From Pseudoips prasinana (taxonomy: Eukaryota; Arthropoda; Insecta; Lepidoptera; Nolidae), in the NCBI GenBank assembly GCA_951640165.1, contig OX621250.1:9548001-9612000 (forward strand): DNA of 64,000 nucleotides, in the 5' to 3' direction. Numbering within the stretch: the stretch's first letter is position 1; the number at the start of each line of letters is the position of its first letter. The position numbers and the translations under genes are program-made. A model generated the notes under the pieces. It made no database searches. It was given only the letters and a program-made list of their open reading frames with translations, and was not told the DNA's origin. This document shows, one piece after another, positions 21,749 through 32,204 of the stretch.

Positions 21749-22410
21749 ATAATATCTAGGGACAATGTCACACAGATCACCTAGCCCCAAACTAAGCAAA
21801 GCTTGTACTTTGGGTACTAGGCGACGATATACATACTTATATAGATAGATAAATACTTATGAGGTATGTATATTTGTAGTTAACAACAAACATTTATTTA
21901 AATCAGCAAATGATGTAAATCCCAGAAACAGACGAGATCCTCATAAACTGGTATTAAGTGATTTGCCAAGACTTGCGAAATACAACAAAAACTGCCTTGC
22001 AATGTGCGTACGTATTTATAACAAAATACCAAGTCGTTTTAAAATATTGAACTCGAGAAAATTTAAGATAGAATTACACAAGTAGCTTATTGAATGTAAT
22101 TTTTACAGTTTAAAAGATTTTATGGATGTGAGATGTTGATTCCTTTTGTCAAAATATAAATTTTTGCATGCTATGTTATATCTTAGCGAAACATGTTGAG
22201 CTACTATAATAATATTAACATCAATGTATACCATGTTTTACGCAAATAAATAATTTACTTACTTACTTTACTACTTATATACATAGAAAACATACATGAC
22301 TCAGAAACAAATATTCGTGCTCATCACACAAATATTTGCACTTACCGGGATTCGAACCCAGGACCACCAACTTCATAGGCAGAAGCACTACCAACTAGGC
22401 GACGGTGACC
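21749..22410 (-). repeat. tRNA-derived SINE, family S2, split by a LINE insertion
   Basis: Tail half at 21749-21860 and head half at 22272-22410 join seamlessly at TACTTAT, the sequence intact S2 copies have at that point. The intervening 411 bases are a LINE tail with a 7-bp target duplication. Confidence 0.9.
21861..22271 (+). pseudogene. LINE 3' end nested in an S2 SINE (ORF2 C-terminus)
   Basis: A plus frame reads EVCIFVVNNKHLFKSAND, NPRNRRDPHKLVLSDLPRL, MCVRIYNKIPSRFKIL and FKIELHK stop, the C-terminus of CR1/jockey-like ORF2. About 190 bases of 3' UTR follow and end in a TTAC-repeat tail. TACTTAT is present on both sides (21854-21860 and 22272-22278). It begins about where the ORF2 at the left edge of the window is cut, so it may come from the same family. 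Confidence 0.82.
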
Positions 22411-22469
22411 ATCGTAATACATTATATTTAGGTATGTCCTGCATTTACTGTAGAAATATGCAAAATTTA

Positions 22470-22514
22470 AGAAAAAAAAAGTGCACCCGTGCGAAGCCGG
22501 GACGGGCCGCTAGT
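22470..22514 (+). repeat. Short CTAG-ending element fragment
   Basis: GTGCACCCGTGCGAAGCCGG then GACGGGCCGCTAGT, a GC-rich terminus followed by CTAG and T, like a Helitron-type 3' end of a family otherwise absent here. Confidence 0.5.
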
Positions 22515-22577
22515 GATAAAAATAAGATTCTTAATTAAGCTAATAATCAATTACGTTTTGCAGAATTATGTTTTTTT

Positions 22578-22976
22578 TTTGCAATGTTGCAACTCAAAAG
22601 GCAGCAGCGTCTCTCTGTGTACTATGACCATCATACTGCGATCGCCAACCTGGGGCTCTACCGGCTAAATCGCTGAACATCGATTTCTTAAATGGCGTTC
22701 AAATAAATAATGGTTAAAATTGACTTAATCAACCGTTCAATCAGCTTCCATGAGCACTTGTGACGTCATAAATGGTCCGGAATCGATTGTCCACATTGAA
22801 GCCGATTTAACGATTGATTTAGTAATTTTTAACATTTATTTATTTGAACGCCATTTAAGAAATCGATGTTCGGTGACTTAGCCGGTAAAACCCCTGTTTG
22901 CTAAGCGTGCCGATTATGGCATATCTCTCCAAATAATGGACAACTCGATTGTGGAGATATTTTGGAGAGACTTTTG
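22578..22976 (+). repeat. LINE-tail repeat R, split by MITE-B
   Basis: Left part to GCGATCGCCAACCTG, right part from TTTGCTAAGCGTGCCGATTA. Removing the MITE and one CTG restores the GATCGCCAACCTGTTTGC order seen in the other R copies. It ends at GAGAGACTTTTGTC, directly against a Helitron-like start. Confidence 0.7.
22653..22893. mobile_element. MITE-B, copy 1
   Basis: 241 bp. Long inverted repeats begin GGGCTCTACCGGCTAAATCG and end with the complement (CTTAGCCGGTAAAACCC). A 3-bp CTG duplication flanks it (22650-22652 and 22894-22896). The arms contain TGGCGTTCAAATAAATAA and the core GTGACGTCATAAATGGTCCG. No ORF. Confidence 0.88.
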
Positions 22977-23240
22977 TCTATACTAATATTATAAATAGGA
23001 AAAATTTTGTGAGTTTGTGACGTTGCTTGGAAGGGGTAATCTCTGGATCTACAGAACCGATTTTCGAAATTATTTCACCAATAGAAAGCTACGTTCTTGT
23101 GGAGTGTCATAGGCTATGAAAAAGTCCAAAATTAATAACGCATCTTCACTTAATTTTGGATAATGTAATCCAAGTTGCGGGACAAACGGGCAGGGACAAA
23201 AATATTTATAATGCGGAACGAAGTCCGCGGGCACTGCTAG
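22977..23240 (+). mobile_element. Helitron-like element, subfamily H-a
   Basis: Starts TCTATACTAATATTATAAAT, contains GGGGTAATCTCTGGATCTAC and GGAGTGTCATAGGCTATG, and ends GCGGAACGAAGTCCGCGGGC then ACTGCTAG followed by T. The GCGG...CCGC stem before CTAG fits a Helitron 3' hairpin. Close copies at 40350, 48803 and 52673. Confidence 0.85.
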
Positions 23241-23244
23241 TTAA

Positions 23245-25200
23245 TAATATTTAGGGAATTGCATTTCATAGCGCAAAAAGGTACCAACTCTATCATTAAA
23301 TTTGTAAATTATTCATTATATTCCAGCAAAAAATCATAAAAAACCATGAAAATTACAAGTTATAGTCAAATCGTCTGAAATATTGAAAAGCAACATTGTA
23401 AGCTAAAATTAAGCTTAATTTATTGCGTATTAACCCGTTCGCGTAAAAAGTAGCACCCCTTTTCGAATTAAAATGTCACTTAGTAGTCGTTTTGAGTTAA
23501 GCTTAAGTTAATACCTCAGTACTTCAGTTGGTAGGTAGATACAGTAAAACAGTCAATGCCACATCAATGGAAACATTTTTATTGGAATATAACCCTTATA
23601 GTTGCAGTCTTAAGGTCCCTTTATTTTCCTATTTCTATGACGGTAACTGCACTAAGTTTTAATGAAGCTTGAAATACATTGAATCTAATGTCACCTTAAT
23701 TTTATCTCAATGTTTGGTGGTGATAAGTGGTTCCTGTAGACTACGGAAGCTTATACCGGAGGTATCACTAATGCGTTGCTGACCCATGCCCCGTTCTCCT
23801 GGAAACCTCACACACACACTCCAAAACAACATGAATTTAATTTCACTGGTAATGCATCAGTCCGAATGCTATTTAAGTAAAAAATTACTAAGACGACATA
23901 AGATCCACTAAACAAAATCTTAGCTATATTTTTACTAACATAGAATAAGTCTTACGTATTACTAACAATTTTGAGTCTTTGTTTACTTTAATAAATAACT
24001 TTATTATTATTATATTATAACACAGTAATAGGGGATCCCCGTAGATAAAAGTTAAATTTAGTAGCTAGTCAGGCGGATCCCTAGATCGATTATCAAAAAA
24101 ATAAGAAATTACACATATCTACAAGTAAAACCAAGTATATTAAGGTTTTGTCCTCTTTTACAACACGCATTTTTCGCAGTGACTGGTGAAAAAGTATTAT
24201 ATTCAATCCATGTATTCCAGCCACGGTCACGTAATTATCATGAATAAATTAAGAAAGTTAACTTTATTCATATAAAAGCCATTAACAATACGTACATGAT
24301 AATAATAAATTAAAGTTTCCGTTAATTAACTGGAGTTCCTAATTTAAAATTAAAGAAACCCTTTCAAACAAACAAATCTTACGTCCCTCCGAAGTACCGT
24401 ACTCTAAACAACAAAGCAACGCAAATCCTGTAAAGCAATCAATACATGTCTCAAAAACAATTTAAAGTAAGAGAAAATTCAAGTCCGTTTCATAATGAAA
24501 CAAAGAACCGCCCAGATACATGTCTTTACGATTTATACGATGTCTTGTTACGCACACAAAGAACCGGGAGGTTTACGTGTAGAAGCGGCTTTACTTCGTT
24601 CTAATTTTGAATTTCAAATTTGAATTATTATGTTTGCGTCTTCTAAAATGAGTTTTATGTTTTACTATGAAGCCTGATAGTTTTCATTTATATTAAAAAT
24701 ATGATTAAAAGAATCATAGAGTATTAATTAATTATTATATAGTCAAAAAAAAAGCGTTCTTTTTAAAATTACTAATTATTTTAGCATCTTTATGTAGGTT
24801 ATAGACTGATGATTGTGATATTAGCTTCTATACTCTGTGGCCAATTGGTATATGTTCTAAGTACCTAATACGTTGGTTATGAAAAAATAAGAACGTAAAC
24901 AAAAACAATGAAACAAAGAAAAAAAATAAACGTAAAATCTTTTCTCCGTATTTCCGATGAACAAACATAATCCCTTTTAAAATTCTATTACGTGCATCCA
25001 TCGTACGTACAGGTGGGGGTGTTTCGCACCCCTTTTTAACCCTTTCGGGGTCCAAACGTTTCTTCTTTACATTTATTTCTTATGGCCTGTTTCTTCTTCT
25101 TAAATTATAAAGCTGAGGACGGATCGGCTAATTTTGATACTGTGTAATATTTTTTTATTCTTGTTTAAAAGAAGACAAATAATTAGTTCAGACGTTAGTT
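23245..25200. other. AT-rich unique stretch
   Basis: About 2 kb with no recognised repeat or gene. Confidence 0.45.
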
Positions 25201-25202
25201 CA

Positions 25203-25415
25203 TTATTGAAAGACGTCTACTGCTAGACAAGGATCCAAGGATCTCCATAATAGCTGATCGTGTGCTGCCTGCATCCAGTGTCTTTCCGCGACTCCTGCAA
25301 GATCGTCGGTCCAAGTTTTTGAGGGCCATCCCACGTTGCGACTAATGTCGTAATGATTGACTTTCTGTATGGCATTATTATAATATAATATATCTTCCAC
25401 TAAGTCTGAAAACAA
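25203..25415 (-). pseudogene. RTE-clade LINE C-terminal fragment
   Basis: The minus frame reads NVGWPSKTWTDDLAGVAERH, WMQAAHDQLLWRSLDPCL and a Gln-Trp-lacking decayed end. The VGRP..TWTDDL..VA and W..A..D..LWR order matches the RTE copies at 19022 and 36782. Confidence 0.72.
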
Positions 25416-25419
25416 TTTA

Positions 25420-26740
25420 AGGAAGCGTTTTTTTAACAGGTTTAAATTGCATATTAGGTATTACTATAATGTGTAAGACTGGTTGTTCATAAAATGCTTT
25501 CCACTATCCACTTCTACATTTTATATTCGCTCATTTTTTTACTGCAGTAGTCGGGTACCGCAAGGTAGGGTAAAATTATGGTCAATTAACTAATATAAAT
25601 AGAAAAATAAATAATTAAGACAGTCTAGTTGCTAGATTACGTACGTACTGCGTACTTAGTCGTTTCCAACATTGCCTTTTCCATGTTACTACTCTGTTGA
25701 TTAATTGATATTTACCCAGCAAACTTAAGGAAGCAGCAAAATGGTCTTAAACTTTAGTATTCAGTATTCTTTATTTCGTAAACATAGGTACATATTACAT
25801 GGGTGTTATACAGGTATAAAGGTAAACCGCTATGTTTTGCCAACTTAATGACGTACAAAATTTAAATGTAAGAAGTATCTTAACCTAGATTAAATTCAAT
25901 AACAGTCATGGAATTCATTAAACTATGTCAGCTTTTTGTTAACAATTAAAAGTCTTAAATTAATAGTATATAGGTATTTACAAAAACCTATTCAAAAACA
26001 GCCACCCAAACAACAAAAGAAAGTATCAAGATTGTCCCCTCGACATCCACGGCAGCCCAAATGATGTTACAAAGGCGTAGAACTGGGCTAACACAAGTTT
26101 TCTATATTACAGTGCGTACCCCACCCCCTTCCCCCTATAAAAAGGGTTGCTACCACCTTTGAAGATGCGCAGAGCTTTTTCTATAATTCTCCACTCCTAA
26201 GCGATTTGAATTTTGTTAAGTCTCGTATTTCGAGCAAAAAATAATTGTTTGAACCGATTTTCGAGTGTTTCGCCCGTTCTTTGGTAGGTATATTTCTTGT
26301 TTTTTGTCCAATGTTAGGGCGTGTTTTAGTACGAGGTGATTAATAAATAACAATTGTTTAGGTAAGACTTATGTATTATATCAAATATTTTACGAAGCGA
26401 CAATCATTGTGACAAACATTTGTAAAGTCCCAGCGAACAACAGATTTAAATCCCACGCAGGTGGAATTTATTTTTTGGTGTTTGGTTCGCAAAATACTGT
26501 TTATATTTTATACATAAGACATAATTATGTAACTGATGATGAAAACCACGTCAAAATCCGATGCGTAATTTAGATATACAGACAGACATACGCGGAAAGC
26601 GGAATTTTAAAACTTTTTTTATACTAGGCAGGAAATTTAAGGCGGCAGCTTGAAAAAAAAAAATCTTAAAATGAGTCGCTGTTAACCCTTAATTAGACAA
26701 TAGTTTAATAGTTACCACCTTATTTTAAAATCTATTGTAT
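25420..26740. other. AT-rich unique stretch
   Basis: No supported gene. CCCCCTATAAAAAGGG near 26135-26151 looks like a TATA box but has no other promoter or exon evidence. Confidence 0.45.
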
Positions 26741-26744
26741 TGTT

Positions 26745-27195
26745 ATAATTGAGCCGTGTGGTTTCCGACTCAGAAAGAATAATAGGCGGTCACCGTAGCC
26801 TAGTTGGTAGTGCTCCTGCCTACAAAGCTGGTGGTCCTGGGTTCGAATCCCGGTAAGTGCAAATATTTGTGTGATGAGCACGAACATTTGTTTCTGAGTC
26901 ATGGATGTTTTCAATGTATTTAAGTATTCATTTATCTATATAAGTATGTATATCGTCGCCTGGTACCCATAGTAAAAGCTTTGCTTAGTTTGGGGCTAGG
27001 ATGATCTGTTTACATTGTCCCTATATATTATTATCTATTATTATAGGATCACACCGTATCTACCCGTGGGTGTCGTAAAAGGTGACTGTAGCTACTACCT
27101 AACTCCGGTCGCCAACTTGCTGGTAAACCCCTCCAGGAAACCATCGAAGAAGCCCTGTATTCAGCAGTGGAAGATTTTAGGTTGTTGATAACAGC
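26745..27195 (+). repeat. Dispersed repeat T, split by an S2 SINE
   Basis: Left piece GTGGTTTCCGACTCAGAAAG to AATAGG; right piece from ATCACACCGTATC through CCGTGGGTGTCGTAAAAGGT to GTATTCAGCAGTGGAAG. The order matches the uninterrupted copy at 18695. Confidence 0.75.
26787..27047 (+). repeat. tRNA-derived SINE, family S2, full-length
   Basis: Head GGTCACCGTAGCCTAGTTGG (A box) and GGGTTCGAATCCCGG (B box), then ATTTGTGTGATGAGCACGAA, CTGAGTCATGGATG, AAAAGCTTTGCTTAGTTTGG and a (TAT)n tail. Inserted in repeat T, with ATAGG on both sides. Confidence 0.92.
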
Positions 27196-27274
27196 TAAAA
27201 CCAATTAATTAGGAACATATACTGTTACCGGTCATAGAATGGTATATAGTTTTATCGCCTGTTTATAAGTGAAA

Positions 27275-27776
27275 CTAGCTGTGCCCCGCGGTGTTACCCG
27301 CGTTAAATTTTATAAATTTTCTTTGCTATAAACCTCACGGAGCCCGAGACCTTTCCAACGAATGCAAAACCGTGGAAATCGATTCGTGCGTTCTGGAGTT
27401 ATAGCGTCAGGAAGGAAAACCCGACTTATTTTTATATAGTAGACTAGCTGTGCCCCGCGGTGTTACCCGCGTTAAATTTTATAAATTTTCTTTGCTGTAA
27501 ACCTCACGGAGCCCGAGACCTTTCCAACGAATGCAAAACCGTGGAAATCGGTTCGTGCGTTCAGGAGTTATGGCGTCAGGAAGGAAAACCCGACTTATTT
27601 TTATATAGTAGACTAGCTGTGCCCCGCGGTGTAACCCGCGTTAAATTTTATAAATTTGCTATAAACCTCACGGAGCCCGATACCTTTCCAACGAATGCAA
27701 AACCGTAGAAATCGGTTCGTGCGTTCTGGAGTTATAGCGTCAGGAAGGAAAACCCGACTTATTTTTATATAGTAGA
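27275..27776 (-). mobile_element. Three head-to-tail Helitron-like units (169 + 169 + 164 bp)
   Basis: Unit borders at 27275-27443, 27444-27612 and 27613-27776. On the minus strand each unit starts TCTACTATATAAAAATAAGT, contains CTGACGCCATAACTCC-type text and ends with the AACGCGGGTAACACCGCGGG hairpin (the third unit has TTACACC) and CACAGCTAG. The junctions are exactly CTAG joined to TCTACT with no extra base. Outside, the array is flanked by A (5') and T (3'), the canonical Helitron target. The third unit lacks 5 internal bases. A single unit in the opposite strand lies at 34279. Confidence 0.9.
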
Positions 27777-27984
27777 TTAGTTAACTAAATAAGTTCTACT
27801 CAACTTCTCTACATTTCTCCTCTCCTGCCATAGATAAAACTTATCGAGAAATATTTGTTAATTTTAACAGATCACACAAAAGATCTCCAGTTCCACATGT
27901 CAAACTGGGTTTTTAATCGTCATACATATTATTTTCGGAGCATTAAATAAAAGGTTTTCATTAGACGTCTTTATATTTTACATG

Positions 27985-28122
27985 TACAGACGCCAGCACA
28001 TCAAGCTACCCCAATCTGTTAAATTTTCCCAATAGTAAGTGAACCTTATACTTATGTGATAAAGTTGAAAATCTAAAAAAGAAATTTAATAGTTGGGGTA
28101 GCTGGATGTGCTGGCGTCTGTA
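27985..28122. mobile_element. MITE-A, copy 2
   Basis: Inside flanking TA dinucleotides, left CAGACGCCAGCACATCAAGC and right GATGTGCTGGCGTCTG are inverted repeats that continue inward through TACCCCAATCTG. Core AAGTGAACCTTATACTTATG. No ORF. Confidence 0.9.
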
Positions 28123-28124
28123 CT

Positions 28125-28703
28125 TAATTAATTATGTTTAGATTTTTTTACTGCTAAATGTCTTAACAAAATTATTGTTTAAAATGATTGTTAACATAGC
28201 TTTATTTGAATGAATTGAAATGTAAGATAGGTTATAATGATGTTGCTATTTTTTTTTATTAACGTTTAACTTAAATAAAAAAAAATACAGTTTTTATTGT
28301 TATGTGTTCGTGGTGTATCCGTTTTTTTACCACCCTTGAGCTAGTTTTATGCTATTAAACAGGTTAATTAACGTCATGCAATAAATATAAAACAATGCAA
28401 TAAACTACTAACTACTTAATTACGCCGCAAATAGATAGTCAAACGATCTAAAACTGCCCACTTCGTGCAAATAATGAAAGGCTTGTTTTCAAAAAGGTCT
28501 GATAGCTAGAATCCTCTCAAATTATTAAAATTCCACAAAAAAGGTTATAATAATCATTTAGTAATATAATATATTATTAATTGATCTTTTTAAATCATTT
28601 ATAATATGTACATATTCATTTAAAAAGGCTAAGTATGTACACTAGTAGGTTTTATAATTTTAATCAAATTTTCATTTATTAATTTGTAAAAATATTTTTT
28701 TTC
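28125..28703. other. AT-rich unique stretch
   Basis: Nothing recognised. Confidence 0.5.
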
Positions 28704-28791
28704 TAGGGACAATGTCACGCAGGTCATCCTAGCCCCAAACTAAGCAAATCTTATATAGATAGATAAATACTTATGCATAGAAAACATCCAG
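28704..28791 (-). repeat. SINE family S2, tail fragment
   Basis: CTAGGGACAATGTCACGCAG to AGAAAACATCCA with an internal deletion; the tRNA-like head is absent. Confidence 0.8.
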
Positions 28792-28971
28792 TTCATAGTT
28801 AATTTGACAATTGAATTTGCAAACTTGACAATTTTATATGAAATCAATTTGTATTTTCTATATCACAATTTGATAAAAATCATTGTTCGTGTATATCGTG
28901 GTTTAAAGATTTAAATTGATTTTAATCTGACATTGTCCATAGGTCGTATTAATATGAAAAGAAGTATGTTT

Positions 28972-29362
28972 AAGTCGTGTGGTACCCGTCCCAGAAAGAA
29001 TTACAGTGCTACCCTATTCAATTCCGTGGGTGTCGTAAAAGGTGACTAAGGGATACAGTAAGTAGTCGGGTAGCAGTGTCACTTTAAACTATAGTTACCC
29101 CCTAACTGCTGTCGCCAACTCACATGCCTCGCGATTTTAAACTATAGTTACCACCTAACTGCTGTCGCCAACTCACATGCCACGCGACTTTAAACTATAG
29201 TTACCACCTAACTGCTGTCGCTAACTCACATGCCACGCGCGGTGACTTCAGCAACCCCTCTAAATGACAACTTTTGGATACCTTTGGGGCAAGCCTAGTC
29301 CGGCAGTGGAGATACTGGTATCTCCACTGCCACTGGGCTGATGATGGTGATGATGATGTTTT
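28972..29362 (+). repeat. Dispersed repeat T with an internal 53-bp triplication
   Basis: GTACCCGTCCCAGAAAGAAT, CCGTGGGTGTCGTAAAAGGT, the triplicated segment, GGCAGTGGAGATACTGGTAT and a (GATGAT)n tail. A short inverted repeat GGAGATACTGGTATCTCC lies near 29308-29325. Confidence 0.8.
29083..29241. repeat. 53-bp tandem repeat, three copies
   Basis: TTTAAACTATAGTTACC starts at 29083, 29136 and 29189, each followed by CTAACTGCTGTCGCCAACTC or a one-base variant. The other two T copies in the window have this segment once. Confidence 0.92.
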
Positions 29363-29377
29363 ATCTTACTACTTCAA

Positions 29378-29709
29378 TCTATACATATAATAAAATGGTA
29401 GGAAAGTCAAAAATGTACATTGAATATTTTTTAAAAAGGACACTTGGGGCGTGATCTACAATCGATATCGTAGCCAAGAATTTAGTTTTTAGAATTTTTG
29501 TCTGTGTGTCTGTTTGTCTGTGTGTCTGTTTGTCTGTATGTATGTCCGGGCGAAACTCAAAAAGTACTGCATGGATTTACTTAAAATTTTGCATGAGTAT
29601 TACGAAGATGTCGGGTCGACATATTATAGGCTACATATTATCACCTACGGGGGAGGAGCTGTGACAATTTATAAAGTTTAACGCGGGTAAAACCGCGGGG
29701 CACAGCTAG
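29378..29709 (+). mobile_element. Helitron-like element, subfamily H-b
   Basis: A followed by TCTATACATATAATAAAATG at the start and TTAACGCGGGTAAAACCGCG, GGGCACAGCTAG, T at the end. Internal GTCTGTNT repeat near 29503-29545 and GAAACTCAAAAAGTACTGCA. Very similar to 55212-55521. Confidence 0.88.
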
Positions 29710-29711
29710 TT

Positions 29712-30204
29712 AAATATAAATATTGACTTTTTTTAAATACGATTGGCCGTCAGGTACGTAAATTGTTTATGGTACGTTTTAACTGGCCAGTTGCACACAC
29801 CGGTCCGTAAGGGGAGAGATAAAGCAGGCAAATATAATGTGATAGACATAAAGACATATGCTTCAAAACTTATAGCCCCCGCTGTTTTCTGTCAAGAGTA
29901 AATAAGATTTTTTTACGGTATTAGAACACGCATCTAACCGCGCCCTAAGTCTGACTTTGTAGAGTTTTCACAAATCCTTTTTTACTTTCACAAGGTCGAA
30001 TGGTTTCGCTTATTTATGTTCGGCACATTTTCGCCTATAATTCGCTGCCTTGCGTAACGATTGTCACTACGTTTTAATGTAGGTTTTAGAAAAAATATGT
30101 TCAGTAAGTACAATGTTATCTTGTTTTATGCCTCTTTTGCTTGCTGTTGTAACTATTTAAATGCTAGAATAATCTTATTTACTGACTTTATAGTTAGCCA
30201 AGGA
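29712..30204. other. Unassigned sequence
   Basis: No gene or known repeat recognised. Confidence 0.45.
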
Positions 30205-30735
30205 TACCATCTCTGTAACGATTAGCCGATTTAAAAGCTTTTTGGAAACTCATTTGAGCACGTAATGTCTCATTCAGTTTTATATATATTTGTAATTTTA
30301 TTAAATATTTTATTTTATTCCTTTTCTTTATTTTTAGTTTCTTAGTTTTTCAGTGTGTGCATGCTGCATGCTTTAGATTAATATGAAGGTTATATTTGTA
30401 GTATTCATTTAATTTAATTGCCTTAATTTATTGCGTTTCATAAATGTATATTACAACACTTAAATTATGTCTGTTCAAAACAATTTGCATGCTGTGATCT
30501 CCTATAATTAAAGATGCATAGGAACTGAGTACCTATAGTTATAAGCTAAGCTAAGCATTTTGCCATCTTTGTTGGTTGATCCTAATGATTAAATAAACTC
30601 CTTTCTTTTTTGACTACCTAGGTTGGCTAGAAGAGATCACACCTTGTGATAAGGCCGCTATTGGTCCTGTAATAATTTGTATGTCAGATTTTATTGTTTC
30701 TTAAGGTGTACAATAAAGAGTTTTATCTGTCTATC
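30205..30735 (+). pseudogene. LINE 3' end: last ORF2 codons and 3' UTR
   Basis: 30218-30265 encodes TISRFKSFLETHLST stop, the usual last residues of jockey/CR1-like ORF2. The 3' UTR ends GATAAGGCCGCTATTGGTCC, GTGTACAATAAAGAGTTTTA, with a polyadenylation-like AATAAA, then a short CTAT repeat. Confidence 0.65.
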
Positions 30736-30908
30736 TATGTATCTTTCACTGCTTTGGAAATAGCTGACCAAACAGAAGCGGCAAGATGTTAGGACACTTG
30801 TTACGGCATGACATTTTCATAAGAAACGTCATAAATTAAACTGAAAAAGGTTTCATTTTATTTGGGACAGCATACGATTGCATAGTATATTACAATGTAT
30901 TTTTTTAA

Positions 30909-31427
30909 TGTCTTGGGGCGACAAACGAGCAAGCGGATCACCTGATGGTAAGTGATCACCGCCGCTCTTGTACACTCGCAACACCAGAGGAGACACGGGT
31001 GTTTTATCAGTCATTAAAAGAGTCAGCAAACAAGTGTTGCTGACCCTTTCCCCCACCCCGATGAGCTCTAGCGACCTTACTCACACGCAGAAACATAACA
31101 TTAAAGCTATTAATGTTATTATTAAGGGATGTCTCTGTAAGGTTGAGGTAGGGCATAGCGTTCATTTGCTTAAAGAGCAGCCCGACTGGGGATGTACAGA
31201 AGACATCTTACAGAAGACATTCCTTAATCATTTTAATGTTGTGTTTGCGAGTGTCAGTAAGGTCGCCAGAGCTCATTGGGGTAGGGGTAAGGATCAGCAA
31301 CACTTGATTGCTGACTCTTAAAGGCCGGCAACGCACCCGCGACTCCTTTGATATTGCGAGTGTTCATGGGCGGCGGTGATCACTAACCATCAGGTGACCC
31401 ACTTACTCGCTTGCCGCCCTCTGATAT
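30909..31427. mobile_element. Fold-back element with arms of about 220 bp
   Basis: Left arm GGCGACAAACGAGCAAGCGG, CACCTGATGGTAAGTGATCA and CACTCGCAACACCAGAGGAG is repeated inverted on the right (TGATCACTAACCATCAGGTG, CTCGCTTGCCGCCCTCTG). Pairing continues inward through TGAGCTCTAGCGACCTTACT/GGTCGCCAGAGCTCA. The open frame at 30968-31321 is a by-product of this sequence. Half-copies at 52285 and 16250. Confidence 0.85.
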
Positions 31428-31429
31428 AA

Positions 31430-31779
31430 AACAAAAAATCCCAGGATATTAAAAAAAAAGTCAATAGACATATTTTTTATTTATTGCCGACATATTTCCT
31501 TGGAAACTATGTTTCCTCATGACTTAATACTCGAGTCTGAAGTAATTGCAAAAGCATTCCTAGTACAAGAGCAGAATTTCTTTGAGAAAGGTTCTTGGAG
31601 ACATGGAATCCGTTCATTTCTTCTTGGAAATATTCGCTGTGAAAAATAAGCTAAAGAAAGTATATATAAAATACCTTTTGTTGTGCAGTAGTAGAAAGGA
31701 AAAGAAATAAACAAAAGTATGAATTAGACAGTTTTCATGAAAACTAATCACGCTTAAGAGGAATTCTTACTAACTTCTA
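31430..31779. other. Unassigned AT-rich sequence
   Basis: Nothing recognised. Confidence 0.5.
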
Positions 31780-31975
31780 AATCGCAGCAGCGATAAGACC
31801 GCCTATTGTACTTTAATAACTTTATGTTCAATTATTATGCTATATATTGGTGTACAAGGATCGTGACAAATGGAAGTCCGTTGTCTCTGCCTACCCCTCT
31901 GGGAAACAGGCGTGAGTCTATGTATGTATGTATGTATTGGTGTACAATAAAGAGTATTTTACTTTACTTTACGTA
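31780..31975 (+). repeat. LINE 3' UTR fragment interrupted by a 77-bp insertion
   Basis: GCGATAAGACCGCCTATTGT then, after the insertion, GGTGTACAATAAAGAGTATT and a (TTTAC)n tail: the same tail family as 30640-30735. Confidence 0.7.
31858..31934 (+). mobile_element. Severely 5'-truncated LINE insertion (77 bp) with 13-bp target duplication
   Basis: Body GGATCGTGACAAATGGAAGT to GGGAAACAGGCGTGAG and a (TATG)n tail. TATTGGTGTACAA occurs directly before (31845-31857) and after (31935-31947). Confidence 0.85.
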
Positions 31976-32044
31976 CTGCCGAGACTCTACACATATTTTA
32001 TTCATTTTTATTCTCTACATGTACAACCGCTCTTGACTTCTTAG

Positions 32045-32180
32045 TACAGACGCTAGCACACCCAGCTACCCCAATCTGTCAAATTTCTTTTAAAGATTTT
32101 CAACTTTATCACAAAAGCATAAGGTTCACTTTCAATTGGGGAAGTTTGACAGTTTGGGGTAGCATGTGCTGGCGTCTGTA
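32045..32180. mobile_element. MITE-A, copy 3
   Basis: TA, CAGACGCTAGCACACCCAGC on the left and GCATGTGCTGGCGTCTG, TA on the right. Core AAGCATAAGGTTCACTTTC is in the opposite orientation to copy 2. Confidence 0.88.
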
Positions 32181-32204
32181 CATGATCTTCTGAACTAGTA
32201 GTGC

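Noticed and set aside
26135..26160. TATA-box-like CCCCCTATAAAAAGGG
   Set aside because: No initiator, downstream exon or other promoter element nearby; a short AT-rich match is expected by chance.
26787..26862. Possible tRNA gene on the plus strand
   Set aside because: It is the head of an S2 SINE with the standard S2 body and tail.
30968..31321. 117-codon plus-strand ORF
   Set aside because: It falls entirely within the fold-back element, and the half-copy at 52285 has an equally incidental frame.
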